Notes: a model not told the origin generated them from the sequence alone. Shown: positions 11,861 to 23,351, numbered from the stretch's first letter. The stretch: 64,000 nt of DNA from Jaltomata sinuosa (GCA_003996215.1 QJPP01000001.1:3158501-3222500); one strand, 5' to 3'. Numbers and translations: made by a program.

Positions 11861-12480
11861 AAAGTTCATCCCAAAGTTGATCTCTCGCTCAGGAGGGACT
11901 CTGGGTAAATCATCAGGAAACACCTCTAGAAACTCATTAACTACAGGAACTGACTAGAAAGGTGGGGTCTTGGACTCAAAATCCTTAACCCAAACAATAT
12001 AGTAGATGTAACCCTTTGAGATTATCTTCCTAGATTTGAGATAAGATATAAAGAGACCTTTTGATGAAGGAGGACTACCCTGCCACTCTAAAATGGGATC
12101 ATTTGGAAACTGGAATTTCACGACTTTGGTTCTGCAGTCGACTGAGGCATAGCAGGCATGTAGCCAATACATGCCAAGAATGATATCAAAGTCGATCATA
12201 TCTAACTCTACTAAATCTGCTAAGGTGACTTTATGAAGGACTGAAACTGGGCAATCTCTATATACCCTTCTAGCTAGGACTGACTCACCAACTAGGGTAG
12301 AGACTGGGATGGGTTCCAAGAGTTTCTTAAGGCTGACTTTGAATTTACATGCAACATATGGGGTTACAAAAGATAAAGAAGCCCCTGGGGTTACAAAAGA
12401 TAAAGAAGCCCCTGGGTCTAGCAAGGCATAAACATCAAGAGAGAAGACTGATAACATACCTGTGATAATATCTGGTGAAC
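11861..12480 (-). pseudogene. G1 aspartic protease with duplicated active-site segment
   Basis: A retropepsin-like domain lies at 12457-11954, with active site LLDPGASLSFV and the family end DFDIILGMYWLHACYASVDC (the usual Asp before Trp is Tyr). It would cut the Gag-Pol polyprotein. A 27-bp direct duplication (12360-12386 and 12387-12413) repeats nine residues, TPGASLSFV, in frame just after the catalytic Asp, so the Gly-Ala-Ser loop is present twice. F and D have one copy. The linker to RT (11953-11861) is open but short. Confidence 0.9.
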
Positions 12481-13654
12481 TCTCCTGATCCTAGCGTGAA
12501 GACATGGCATAGAGATGGTTCTGACGCGGATCGCCACCTGTGCCGGAAGTAGTACCCTACTGAGCTGTACGACCTGCTGGAGCTGCTGAAGTGGTAGACT
12601 GAGCTCTGTTACCTCTTTGTCCTTGCCTGGCAGAAGGACACTCCTTTAACCTATGGCCAAGATGACCGCACCCAAAACACCCTTATCTCCTAGCTAAACA
12701 CTCACCTAGATGTTTTTTACCACACTTGGGGCAGGCTAGAAAAGTATGGTTACCTGAAATATTACCCTGAGATTTAGAGCCTGGTGCTCAGTTCTTCTGA
12801 TCCTGTCTGGGCTTGGGAGATGGAGCACTAGCTGATGAAGGTGCTGGGGCTGCCAACCTTTGCTAAAACTGTGAGCGATCCCCACTGACCGACCTCTACT
12901 GAGAATATTCATAGTTGCCTGTCCTAGCCTTTTTATTATCCCTAGCCATCTCCTTAAGTTTATCCTCCTTAACATGATATGCATGGGTTATCAGCCTGGA
13001 GATATTCATATCTCCTAGTAGCATAGCATTCCTGTACTTTGTCTTCACCAGATCGGATATTCCATACAAAAAATTGCCCATTTGTGCCCTCAGATCGGCC
13101 ACCATATATGGAGCATACCTGGAGAGCTGAGTGAACTTCAGCCCATATTCCTAGATTGACATCGATCCCTGCCTCAAATTCATAAACTCTTGGGCCTTAG
13201 CCTCCCTCAACTCTCTCGGGAAGAACCTGTCCAGAAAAGCTCCAATAAAATAGTCCCATGTTATAGGAACTGCATTCACACCCCTGTTGTCTTTCCACTG
13301 CGTGAACAAGATATGAGATACATCCTTGACTTGATAGGATGCTAACTCCACACTCTCAGTACCAGTCACCTGCATCACTTTAAGAATCTTCTTGATCTCA
13401 TCAATGAAATTTTGTGGGTCACCAACCCTCGACCCTAGAAAATCTGGAGGATTCATGAGAACAAAATCTCAAACTCGGGCTACAGCTGACCCACCATTTG
13501 GATTTGTAGGAAGTAGGGCCTGCTGATTAGCTTGATTGGCTACGATCTGAGCCAATAATTAGATCGCATTATGGAACTTTGCATTTGTAACCTCATGATT
13601 TTGGGCTGGAGGATATGCGTTAGCATTACGTGCGTTAGCTCTGTGAGGAGGCAT
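12481..13654 (-). pseudogene. G1 gag (capsid and nucleocapsid)
   Basis: The start is the ATG at 13652-13654 (MPPHRANARNAN), which aligns with the F copy. The Retrotrans_gag capsid region is at 13456-13151 (motifs FTQWKDNRGVNAVP and FLDRFFPRELREAKAQEF), continuing at 13105-12896. Two cysteine motifs follow on the minus strand: CPKCGKKHLGEC, and a knuckle CFGCGHLGHRLKEC near 12685-12644 with CX2CX4HX4C spacing. In-frame stops include one about 31 codons after the start, one after GSMSI and one after NYEYSQ. It would form the particle and bind genomic RNA. Confidence 0.9.
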
Positions 13655-13850
13655 GATCTGAAATGCATAACAATAGATTAGAAGGGAGAAGTTGAATTAC
13701 ACTCCATCGCACGATAAATATAGCAAAAGAAGTGAAGTTTTTCTTAGAACACCTCGTAGCCTCTCCCTCATAAGTGTGGCATGCTTCACACCCATGAAAG
13801 AGACTCTACTTAATGCGGCTTTCAGACACCCTAGGACTCTTGAACCTGAT
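13655..13850 (-). promoter_or_regulatory. G1 leader, conserved between families
   Basis: This is an untranslated leader between primer site and gag. On the minus strand it carries TCCTAGGGTGTCTGAAAGCC and TTCATGGGTGTGAAG, nearly the same as in N1, F and D. Conservation across otherwise different elements suggests a shared packaging or translation signal. The opposing plus-strand frame at 13692-13934 is its shadow. Confidence 0.7.
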
Positions 13851-13862
13851 GCTCTGATACCA
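13851..13862 (-). promoter_or_regulatory. Primer-binding site of G1
   Basis: GCTCTGATACCA on the plus strand is a perfect 12-base match to the initiator-Met-tRNA primer site, four bases from the LTR edge. Confidence 0.92.
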
Positions 13863-13866
13863 AGTT

Positions 13867-15862
13867 TGTCATTGCCCCGAGGTTATCCCCTAGACGTAAC
13901 ACGAGACCTGGGGTCACAAGTAACCCCAAGCTAACCCTAAAACTGGCATATCACAAGCATACTGAATATAATTCTAAACAATCGAAAGCATATTGAATAA
14001 ATCATAATTGAAAGGAATAATACTTCTAAAGATATTTGAAATACTAGTCTATCTAAAAATCAACAGAACTACAAAAACTGAAGTCTGACTCTATGTCTGA
14101 AAGCCTCTAATAATGATGAGCTGCTGGGACAAGCCCCCAGCTAACTCCAAATACTGAAAGTAAAGACAAACTGACAAACTCAAAAGCATGTAAAAGATAT
14201 ATCCTCATATGATGAAGACTCACCACTGACTGTCATTGATATGGCACTGGGCAAACTAATCACGAGGCTGAAGCTGAGAACCTGAGCCTGCATCATGATA
14301 GGATGCAACATATAGAGTATGCGTTAGCACTTTGAATGTACTGAGTATGAGGGATATGCAAGGCTTACTGAAATATAAATATGCTAAAATGCAGGAAAGC
14401 TGTAAACTGAACTAAACTGCAGTACATAACATAGGCCCAAAATATAATCATCATAAACAGCAGAAATGCAAGAGTGATCTGAAAATATGCTGAAAGCTGA
14501 AAGTAAACATAACAGAGGGCCTAATGCACTTTAATGAAACTAATACTGTAGGAGAGTCTATTAACTGACATAAACTACGTGAGCTAAACGTGGAGTTCGA
14601 TGTATACGCCCCATCGAGAGGACCCAGTATACCTTGCCAGGGTATAAAAGTATGACTATAGCGTGATCAGTAAATCTGATGCCCAACAAAGGGGACTTAT
14701 AAACCTACATTGGTACGTAGTTCTGGGACCTTAAGGGCACGCTAAACCCTCGTCCAACTCGGTGCTAAACACTATTACCAAATGGAAGACTAATAGCTCA
14801 TTAAAACTGAAGTCCTGGATTTTTTGAGATAGAACTAAAATGGTCCAAAATCGCTAACTTCTGAAATATATTAGTAAATTAAAAACTAGTTAAATTCTGA
14901 TTTCTTTTAAAGCTCATACTGATAATCTAGGTTAAATTTTTAAGAAAGATAACAGTTTAGAAATCCTACAATTTAGGACAATTCTCATGATTCCTCAAAA
15001 CCTTGTACAAATCCATGAATGTTTAATATAAGCAATATATATATCATTAAAATAGGATGAAAATCATGTGAAAATCAAGAAGATGGATTTTGGTAGCAAT
15101 CTACTAAAATGGGTAAGAACCCTAGTTTCAAAACAATAAAAATTATCGTAAAAGCCTGAGATTTTTGGGCATAAGGGCAAACTAAACCCTTAATGAATAC
15201 CCACATACCTGGTAGATGAAAATCCCTGCAAGAAACTGAAGTTGAAGCATGGAGGAGAAAACCCTGGGTCTAGAAATTTAGAGAAGAACGCTCCCTTTTG
15301 CTAGAGAACTGACTTGAGAGGAAAAACTGGTTTGTCTTGGGGTTTTTCCTAAATAAAATAAGCTTAAGACTATTTATTGTCGGATCTAAATTAAGAAGGA
15401 ATGGTCTAAAATACCCCTGAGAAATTAAAATAAAAACTATTGAAAAAAGTTGGCTTTAGGAATCACGGACGGATTCCACGAGTCATAGATTGAACCACGG
15501 GTCATGGTTTCCACGTGGTTCCTAGCCACAGAGTCAGGCTGTAGATTACTTTCTATGAGTCAATAGTACAGGTCATATAGAGAACTATGGTCCGTAGACC
15601 CAATCCATAGTTCTAGGGAAAAATGTCAACTCTCTGATCAAGTTCCATGAGTTGACAGGACAGATCGTGGTTTGAACCACGGTCCATTGAACCAACTCAT
15701 GATTCTCAGATCAAAGACTGAACCAACAGATGTAATTCACCGGTTAATTTCATGACCCGTGATTCAAACCACGGTCCATGATTTAGACCCGTAATTCCTG
15801 GATGGCTTAAAATTCTGCATGTTTTTGAGTTTGAAAGCTGGATCAAATTCTGGGGTGTTACA
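13867..15862 (-). repeat. G1 5' LTR (1,996 bp)
   Basis: It is bounded by TGTCATTG and TGTTACA and ends against the GTTAT target duplication. It shares the hairpin (14123-14141), the conserved LTR blocks and the palindrome-rich segment (about 15465-15795) with the 3' copy, but not the 190-bp duplication. Noncoding. Confidence 0.95.
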
Positions 15863-15867
15863 GTTAT
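15863..15867. repeat. Target-site duplication of G1, right copy
   Basis: GTTAT, identical to 6620-6624. Confidence 0.95.
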
Positions 15868-16174
15868 AGGCATTAGGGTAAATGAATCTCTTGTGGTTCA
15901 TATTGAAGGGACAGGTACAAATGCACATCTTGAGCAATTAATTTTATCTAAACATAGTGCACATACCTTGGATTTTCAATATGGTGCTGAGTCCATGTCT
16001 TAATTTAATATCCCAAATTCCTGTTGAAGAAGCAAATAATAAGTTATAGTGCTGGAGCAACTTGAACCTGTAAAAGTGGCAAAGGGACATACAACTAAAT
16101 ATACAAGATTGCGCATAAAAAATTTAAAATTAAAATACAATATGTACAATGTTCATTAGCCAATCACTAGGGGT
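15868..16174 (-). other. Element S spacer after pol
   Basis: Noncoding on the minus strand, directly after the pol stop at 16175-16177. On the plus strand codons stay open from 15866 to a stop at 16001-16003; I cannot assign this to a family. Confidence 0.5.
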
Positions 16175-16700
16175 GCTCATGTGATCTTAATCATCCCCAG
16201 TTCCAACCTGTTCCTTTCAAAGTGATCCCTTGCTAGAGTATTTGTGAATATACCAACAATCTGCTTATCTGTGGCACAGAAGTTCATGGAGATCAATCCC
16301 TTTTCCACATTATCCTTCAGAAAGTTATGTCTAATCTCAATGTGCTTGGTCTTCCTGTGCTGAACTGGATTCTTGGAAATATTGATTGCACTGGTATTAT
16401 CACAGAAAATGGGCACACACTCAATGTTCAACCCAAAATCTTTGAGCTATTGTTTGATCTAGAGCAATTGTGCACAGCATGAGGCAACAGCCACATATTC
16501 AGCTTCAGTAATAGACAAGGCCACAAAATTTTGTTTCTTAGTTGCCCATGAGATCATACATGATCCTAAGAAGTGTGACATTCCTGTAGTGCTCTTTCTG
16601 TCCACTAAATAACCTGCATAGTCTGCATCTGCATATCCTACAAGTTCAAAGTTACTACCTTTGGGCTACCACAACCCCAAGTCAGTAGTACCCTTCAACT
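16175..16700 (-). pseudogene. Element S RNase H
   Basis: This is the copia RNase H at the pol C-terminus. The minus strand contains YADADYAGYLVDRKSTTG, the SITEAEYVA motif with its Glu, FCDNTSAINISKNPV with its Asp, and the typical end HRKTKHIEIRHNFL. The pol stop is TGA at 16175-16177. Stops lie near 16448 and 16462. The domain degrades the RNA strand during reverse transcription. The histidine-rich ending is the one I associate with SIRE/Maximus elements. Confidence 0.9.
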
Positions 16701-17720
16701 ATTTGAGGATTCTATTGATATCTTTCAAGTGGGGTTCCTTGAGGTTAGCCTGAAATCTTGCACAAAGACCTACATTGAAGACAATATTAGGTCTACTAGC
16801 TGTGAGGTATAGGAGAGATCAAATCATCCCTCTGTACAACTTCTTCTCCACTACTGGACCTGTTCCTTCCAGAACTAACTTTGTTGCGGTGGATATTAGA
16901 GTATCTATCTCTTTTGCATCTTCCATCTTGAACCTTTTGAGCAACTCCTTGGCATACTTCTGCTGATGAATCATTGTTCCTGCAGGATTTTATTTTATCA
17001 GGAGGCCTAGGAAAAAGTTGAGCTCTCCCATCATGCTCATTTCAAATTCTTTGCTCATCAGGACAGCAAATTCCTTTGTGAGGGCCTTGCTAGTACCTCC
17101 AAATATGATGTCATCAACGTATACCTGCACAACAAATAAGTCTGTTCCTTTGTTCTTGAGGAATAGGGTGTTGTCAATCTTACCTCTTGTGTAGTTATGA
17201 TCAAGAAATTTTTTTGATAACCTTTCATACCATGTTGTAGGAGCCTGTTTGAGTCCATAGAGGGCTCTATCAAGCTTGTAAACATGGTCAGGATAGTCAG
17301 AGTCTTCAAAGCCTGGAGGTTGTTTGACAAACACTTCTTCCTTCAACAACCCATTAAGGAAGGCACTTTTCACATCCATCTGGTAGAGTGTGAATTCCAT
17401 GTAGGCTGCAAAAGCAATGAGGAGTCTGATTGCCTCCAATATAGACACAGGTGTAAAGGTCTCATCATAGTCTATTCCTTCTTCCTGATTGTACCCTTGG
17501 ACCACAAGTCTGGCCTTGTTCCTTATGACTGTTCCATTTTCATCCAACTTATTTCTTAATACCCACTTGGTACCTATAATGGTTCTATTCTTTGGTTAGG
17601 TTCCAAGTTCCATAGTTTGTTCCTTTTGAACTGATTGAGCTCTTCTTCCATTGCAATGATCCATTCTGTATCTTACAAGGCTTCATTGATTTTCTTGGGC
17701 TCTATCATGGACAAGAAGGA
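16701..17720 (-). pseudogene. Element S reverse transcriptase
   Basis: The RVT_2-type domain lies mainly in the open frame 17547-16990: NKARLVVQGYNQEEGIDY, motif A YQMDVKSAFLNG, KLDRALYGLKQAP, and an intact catalytic box YVDDIIFGG. The N-terminal part (17720-17548, IIAMEEELNQFKRNKLW) is interrupted by stops, and the C-terminal thumb/connection (16989-16700) also has stops. The polymerase core is the best preserved pol segment of S. Plus-strand frames at 16775-16966 and 17284-17559 are shadows. Confidence 0.92.
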
Positions 17721-18004
17721 TTCAAAGGCACAAAGATTCTTCAATTCAGATCTGGTTGTTATGCCAGTACTCAGATTAGTAAGGATGTTGTCTATTGGAT
17801 GTGAGCCCTGATACTTATACCCTTTGAGTACTAGCTCTTATGCCTCCTCTGCTTGATCCTCATCTTCATCCTGCTGACTCAAGATTTTATCATGGTGGTC
17901 AGCCATAGGAACTTCATCACCTTTATTGTTTCTATCAGATTCAGCATCAGTTGAACCTGTTCCTTTAACTTTTTCCTGCATAACTAGTTCAGATGTCTGT
18001 GACA
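17721..18004 (-). other. Element S integrase-RT linker, degenerate
   Basis: This is an acidic, low-complexity linker on the minus strand with stops. Copia Pol has a poorly conserved region of this kind between integrase and RT. Confidence 0.5.
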
Positions 18005-19045
18005 GTTCATCAATTTTCTACACACTTAAGTTAGCCATAACATTGCTTTCATCAAATATAACATGCACATTTCCTCTACACACATAGTTCTTTTATTTAG
18101 CACCCTATAAGCTTTACTATGTGAAGAATATCCTAGAAAAATTCCCTCATCACTTCTGGCATTAAATTTTCCTAACAAATTCTTTCCATTATTGTGGATG
18201 AAGCATTTGCATCCAAAAGCTCTCAGATGAGAGATGTTAGGTTTTCTGCCTTTGAGTAATTCATAGGGAGTTTTATCCAGAACATGCCTAGACATGCATC
18301 TATTAGTTATATATCAAGCAGTGTTGATAGCTTCAGCCCAAAATTGGCTAGCTACATTACTAGCAATCATCATAGTTCTAGCCATCTCCTGCAAAGTTCT
18401 ATTCTTTCTATCAACTACCCCATTTGGTTGAGGAGTTCTAGGAGCAGAGAAGTTGTGATCAATACCATGGGTAGAACAGTAGTCAACAAATTGTGCATTT
18501 TCTAATTCAGTTCCATGGTCTAATCTGATTGTAGCTAGTTGCTTGTCAAGTTTCTTTTCCAGTTTTCTTACTATAGTGCAGAATGCCTCAAATGCATCTT
18601 CTTTAGAAGAAAGAAAGACTGTCCAAGAGTACCTTGTATAGTCATCAACTAGTACAAACACATACTTTTTGCCACCTCTGCTTCTTACTCTCATGTGGAC
18701 ACAAAGATCCATGTGGACCAGTTCCAAGGATCTGGTCGAACTTATAACCTGCTTGGATTTGAAAGAAGATTTTACCTGCTTACCTTGAGCACATGCAGTA
18801 CATACTTTATCTTTCTTGAACTTAGTTTTAGGTAGACCTATTACCAAGTCCTTGGAGATTAGTTTGTTCAGTTGAACATGACTAGCATGCCCCAATCTCT
18901 TGTGCCATAGCAGGGGGTATTTGTCCATCACACTAAGACAAACAAGATCCTCAGTAGAGACCTTTGAGATATCAGCAGTGTACACATGCTTGTATCTTTG
19001 TCCAGTCAAGACAATTTCCCCTGTATTTAGGTCTATCACCTCCAC
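18005..19045 (-). pseudogene. Element S integrase
   Basis: The open frame 19045-18314 begins in the GAG-pre-integrase region: HKRLGHAS and CTACAQGKQ supply the His and Cys pairs of the zinc-binding domain. The core follows with the first Asp in HMDLC and the second in LDHGTELEN (usually SDHGTEF). The third acidic position reads GVVDRKNR where the family has Glu (codon 18410-18412), a change expected to impair strand transfer. After a stop the C-terminal part continues at 18295-18026 with TPYELLKGRKPNISHLRAFG and GIFLGYSSHSKAYRV, the usual copia integrase end. Confidence 0.92.
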
Positions 19046-19350
19046 ACCTGTAGAGTAGAAGGTTACCTAGTTTCCCTTGTCACAGAGTTGTGAGATGCTG
19101 AGTAGGTTGTGGTTCAGTCCTTCAACATGGTATACCTTTTCAATTGAGTGCTCTTCAGACTTACCTATTCTGCCAACTCATTTGATCTTATACTTCTTTC
19201 CTCCTCCAAAGGCCACATTCCCTTATTTCCCTTCTGCTAGTGAGAGACATTTTTCTTTATTTCCTGTTATGTGTCTTGAGCAAGCACTGTCCATGTACCA
19301 ATGTTGCTTGCTTCCTCTCACCTTTTCCTGAAAAAAAGATTAAAGGTTAG
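19046..19350 (-). pseudogene. Element S aspartic protease
   Basis: On the minus strand just upstream of integrase, the frame reads WYMDSACSRHITGNK, matching the copia protease signature W-x-x-D-S-G-C-S-x-H-M-T-G, with Ala for Gly in the active-site triplet. It continues to YHVEGLNHNLLSISQLCDKG. Stops near 19230, 19180 and 19067 break it. The plus-strand frame 19077-19331 is a shadow. Confidence 0.85.
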
Positions 19351-21275
19351 TTTTAGGAACTCAGACTAGCTTGGGTCCTTTCCTTTGATTAAAGGGATGA
19401 ATTAGATCTTTATTGGTTCATTTTGGCAGACTTTTGACAGGATGTTTCTTGTGTGCAGACCTATTTCTTGAGAGATGAACATTTCTGTTAACATGCCTAT
19501 TTTTGCCTTTAAAAGCAGCTTTGAAGTTTTTATTCCGTTGAGCTTTAGCAATTGGACAAGCTTCCCTTAGGTGACCAACCTTACCACAGTGTGTACAAAG
19601 ATCAGAGGTTCCTCCAGAAAATTCTTTATCAACGCCTATTCCAGTTTTAGTGCTATAAGTTTTATTACCCAACTGAGTAACAATCATTAAAGATGGAGTC
19701 CATTTATTTGCTCTTTCGAGCTCATATTTGGTTCTGGATAATTCAAGATTTATTCTTCTGGAATTTTCTCTTTCTAAGTATAATTCATCTTTGAACCTTT
19801 TAAGATCTTGTTCACACTTGATTTGGTCATCACTCTTGTGTCCCTTTCCCTGTTTAGTAACCGTTGGTTTCAAAATTTTAGATTTGAGAGAGAGAGAGTG
19901 CCAGTTTTAAGTTGCTAGACCTGTTCCTTGAGAGATTGATTTTTACCTTTTAGATCAGCATTGATCTTTTCAAGATCAATGTACTCAAATTTTAAACTGG
20001 TCAAGGATGCCAGCAACTGATCTCTATTTTCACTCAATTCTTGAAATTTATCAATAAAGGTCATCATTAGAGAGGATAGTTTATTCTTAGAAAAGAGTTT
20101 CAGCTTGTCCTTGAGATCAAGAAGATTTACCTCCTGTTTTTCAGTGTCTAATTCATAGTCTGATTTTGTGTCCTCCATGGCCATCAGGGAAACATCTTCT
20201 GCATCATCATCTTCTGAGTGATCTGAACCTGGTCCCCAAGCAACATACATAGCCTTACCAGCATCTTTCTTCTTCTTTTTGCTGGCTTGCTCTTTTCTTT
20301 CTCTTTTAAATCTTTCCTTTATCCATTTAATTTCCTATATAGGACAGTCTTTGACTTGATAGTTAGTTTTTCCACACTAAAAGCAGCCACCATTTTGTCC
20401 CTTTTCTACATTCCTTTCTCTGCTTGGTGATGATTTCCTTTTCTCAAAATTTCCTGTCTTTTTGAAGTTCCTACTTATCAGGGTAATGTCATCATCATCC
20501 AACTCAGATTCATCACTTTCAGTTGCCTTGAGAGCAAGAGTTTTATCCCTGTTTCCTTCTCCTCTTTTAGTGCTCTCAATATTCTCTTCATAGGTCTTTA
20601 GATTACCTACCAGTTCATCCAAAGACATATTTGTCATATCTTTTGCCTCTCTGATTGCAGTGACCTTGATTTTCCATGGTTTGGGAAGGTTCCTTAGCAC
20701 CTTATCAACCTGTTCCTCAGTGGTGCATATTTCTCCCAAAGATACCAATTTGTTCACAACAGTAGTGAATCTAGTGATCATCTCCTGAAGAGTTTCACCG
20801 TTCTTCATCTTGAAAGATTCATACTCAGTGGAGAGTTTAACAATCTTAATTTCCTTACTTGTGTAGTGCCTTCATGAGCATTAACCAGCATATCCCAAAT
20901 CTGTTTGGCTGTGGTGCAGTTGGAGATTCGATTGAATTCATCTGGTCCAATTCCACATACAAGGATGCACTTGGCATTGGCATTTTCCCCTAACATCTTG
21001 TAGTCAGCCTCAGTGTATTGAGCTTTTAGTTTGGGAATATCCTTGTCTTAGTCATCCTTAATTAGAGGGATTTTAGGACCGTTAATGACTCTGGTACATA
21101 GCTCATAATCCTCTGCCTGAAGAAAATCTTTCATCCTTGCCTTCCACCATAAGTAGTATTGACCATTGAAGAGAGGTGGTTTGTTGATGTGTTGTCCTTC
21201 ACCGTATCCAAGAAGAGGTGCAAAATTCATAGTGATCTTATCTTGAGTTATTAGACTCTTGTTAAGATAGCCCAC
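19351..21275 (-). pseudogene. Element S gag
   Basis: Gag starts at or near 21275, directly inside the primer site. Pieces on the minus strand: KPPLFNGQYYLWWKARM (N-terminal copia gag), a stop, then GIGPDEFNRISNCTTAKQIW and AHEGTTQVRKLRLL (20996-20805), a frameshift, LPKPWKIKVTAIREAKD (20808-20377), a first knuckle CF-stop-CGKTNYQVKDC with His changed to Tyr, a coiled-coil-like acidic segment (20250-19915), and an intact second knuckle CTHCGKVGHLREAC (about 19605-19564). Two knuckles separated by a coiled coil is a long gag, as in SIRE-type elements. At least three stops and two frameshifts. Confidence 0.9.
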
Positions 21276-21285
21276 TCTGATACCA
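21271..21285 (-). promoter_or_regulatory. Primer-binding site of element S
   Basis: The plus strand reads CCCACTCTGATACCA, the reverse complement of TGGTATCAGAGTGGG, the copia form of the initiator-Met-tRNA primer site. It is two bases from the LTR. Confidence 0.9.
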
Positions 21286-21287
21286 AT

Positions 21288-21910
21288 TATTAGAATGCTG
21301 ACCCCCTAATTTGCCTAAGGAACAAGTTAAGCGATCTGTTCCTTTGTCGAATACTTGAATGTAAAGCAGTAAAGAGAACACGCGATGTTTATGTGAAAAC
21401 CCCCAGCTCACAAAGGGAAACAACCACGACCTACACCTTTGTAGGATTTAACCCAATTATACTAAAACAATGAGCCTCAACAAAAGATTACAAACTCTGT
21501 AACCTAAGGAATTATAAATTATAATTCCTAAACACCACACAGACCTCCCCAGGTCTATGTGCCCAAGTCCTCGAGTTATCCCAACTTGAAGACTAACACA
21601 TATGATAGTGTATAAGTCACTGGCACTATGAATGAATGATTACAACTTGATGAAAAACAATACAATCAACTTTACTCAAGAACTATAAAGCATATACTTA
21701 AGGAACACATTCTTCAATCTGGTTTCTTGTATTGACTGCACTTGGATCTTTACTCAGAACTCTCTCAAATATGAACTCACTCAATTTGATTGTGTTCTGC
21801 TTCTTGCTCTCTTTGTAAGTTCATAAGGTTTATTGTGAAGCCTATCTTGTATTTATACTGAGAGTCTTTTCCTTATTTTGGCTGATTTCCTTTCATATTG
21901 GGAATCCTCT
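21288..21910 (-). repeat. Element S 5' LTR, part 1
   Basis: Matches 2993-3605 of the 3' LTR. It is cut at 21910 by N1 and resumes at 40709 after the duplicated CCTCT. Its first dinucleotide is TA instead of TG. Confidence 0.95.
21906..21910. repeat. Target-site duplication of N1, left copy
   Basis: CCTCT, repeated at 40704-40708. The uninterrupted LTR copy near 3609-3613 has it once. Confidence 0.97.
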
Positions 21911-22289
21911 TGTAGCACCCCAAAAATTCTAAACCTAGATCTGAATCATTCTTCATGTGTTGTTAGACCCAAACTAGATGAATTTTCTATGAATCTAAGT
22001 ATTTAGATCAATTCCTAAGTTTTTAACGAGTATTAGATGTGAATCGAAGTCATAAAGGACCCCTAGCTCAAAGTTAAGTTGAAAGCCCTTCTACCGATTT
22101 AGTTTTCATGTAAGTTCTTACTAGGGTAAACTTCAAACGACTATAAATCCTAGAATATAAGGAGTAGTTAGATAGACTAGTACCTACCAAGTTAAAGGTA
22201 TTTGAATTATCTTTCCAACTCCACCAACCTCTCATTGATACAAGTCCGAAGTAAAAAGTTATGGTCATTTTAAAAAAACTACTATTAGC

Positions 22290-22505
22290 TGTCAAAAGCT
22301 GATAGGCTGACTGACGGGCGTTGCTCATTCTGACAGGCTAACCGACGCCCGTGGCTCCCACGACGGCCCATGGTGGCAGCCCATGGGAACCAACCAGTGA
22401 GACCTTTTGGCCCACTGTAAGGGCCACAGTTGGGTCCGACGGCCCGTGGGGGCCACCACGGCCCATGGGGGCAACGACGGCCCATGGGAAGCCCCATCCG
22501 GTGAC
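22290..22505. repeat. Palindrome-rich GC cassette in N1 U3
   Basis: The units CGACGGCCC(A/G)TGG and GGCCACCACGGCCCATGGG recur in both orientations, so the strand can fold on itself. The 3' LTR copy at 38786-38990 has fewer units. Base composition is strikingly higher in GC than the surrounding LTR. Confidence 0.8.
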
Positions 22506-23351
22506 CTTTCTGCCTTTTTTTCAGCATTTAAGTTGGGGGTAGTTTGGTCCATTACTTACCTCAGGTCTTTCCCCTCATCTTTTAAACACCCAAAAGGGGT
22601 TATTCCTTATAAGAACATCACTCTATCTCTAAATAATTCCCTCAAAACTCTAAGGCAAGGTACCTAGGGTTTCAAGCAAGCAAGATCATAGAAGCTCAAG
22701 CAAGGAAGTCTCTCAAGAGTTTTCTTCCAGATTTATTCTCCAAGTCTCCACCTCCAACCTTAAGGATTCTTCTTCAAGCTTCATCCCCAAAGTTCTAGCT
22801 AGAAGTTCTTCATGTTTCAGGTATGTGGGTATTCAACAATGGGTTTCTTCCACCCTTGTGCCCAAAACCCCAAATTTTTATTTTTGATTTCATGAACTTG
22901 TAAATTAGGGTTTTACCCAATTCTTATGGGTTTTGCTATAAACTGCCTTCTCATAAATTTATTATGAAATTACTATTAAGTTGCACAATTTTTCATGAGT
23001 TTTTACATATGAACTCCTATTTAAAATTGAAGGCTAATTATGGTAAATCCTACATGTATGAATTGATTTAAGAAAAATTAGGTATTTGATAGCATGTTTT
23101 CATGGAATTTCAAGCAAGTGCATGCCTAGTTCCTAGGTTTTACAAAAGTATATGTTATTATGAAATTGAACTAGTGCCATTCAAGGTTTCAAGTTATGAA
23201 CCATTATGCAAGACAAGATACCCGATGTGCCATCAATGCTCATGAATCATTTTCTAAACCAAGGTTCATGAGTAGTATGAAGATCAGGGTTATGAACATG
23301 TTATGAACAAGTTTCGACATCCAGATATGTCCCATGTATGTGAGCCTCATG

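Larger units (their letters stand above)
6625..15862 (-). mobile_element. G1: Ty3/gypsy chromovirus inserted in element S
   Basis: This is a full-length minus-strand element with LTRs 13867-15862 (5', 1,996 bp) and 6625-8809 (3', 2,185 bp), a primer site, a leader, gag, protease, RT, RNase H, integrase with a chromodomain-like end, and a polypurine tract. The order RT before integrase is that of gypsy. The C-terminal motif VKVLWRNQSVEGATWE is the chromodomain-type ending of Tekay/Del-like chromoviruses. It is closely related to D and F in its coding regions. Many stops and several catalytic changes make it non-functional. The LTR length difference comes from one 190-bp tandem duplication. Confidence 0.95.

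Noticed and set aside
13692..13934. 80-codon plus-strand frame
   Set aside because: Antisense to the G1 leader, primer site and LTR end.
22285..22667. Overlapping open frames on both strands
   Set aside because: The GC-rich palindromic cassette contains few stop triplets on either strand, so the frames are a composition effect.
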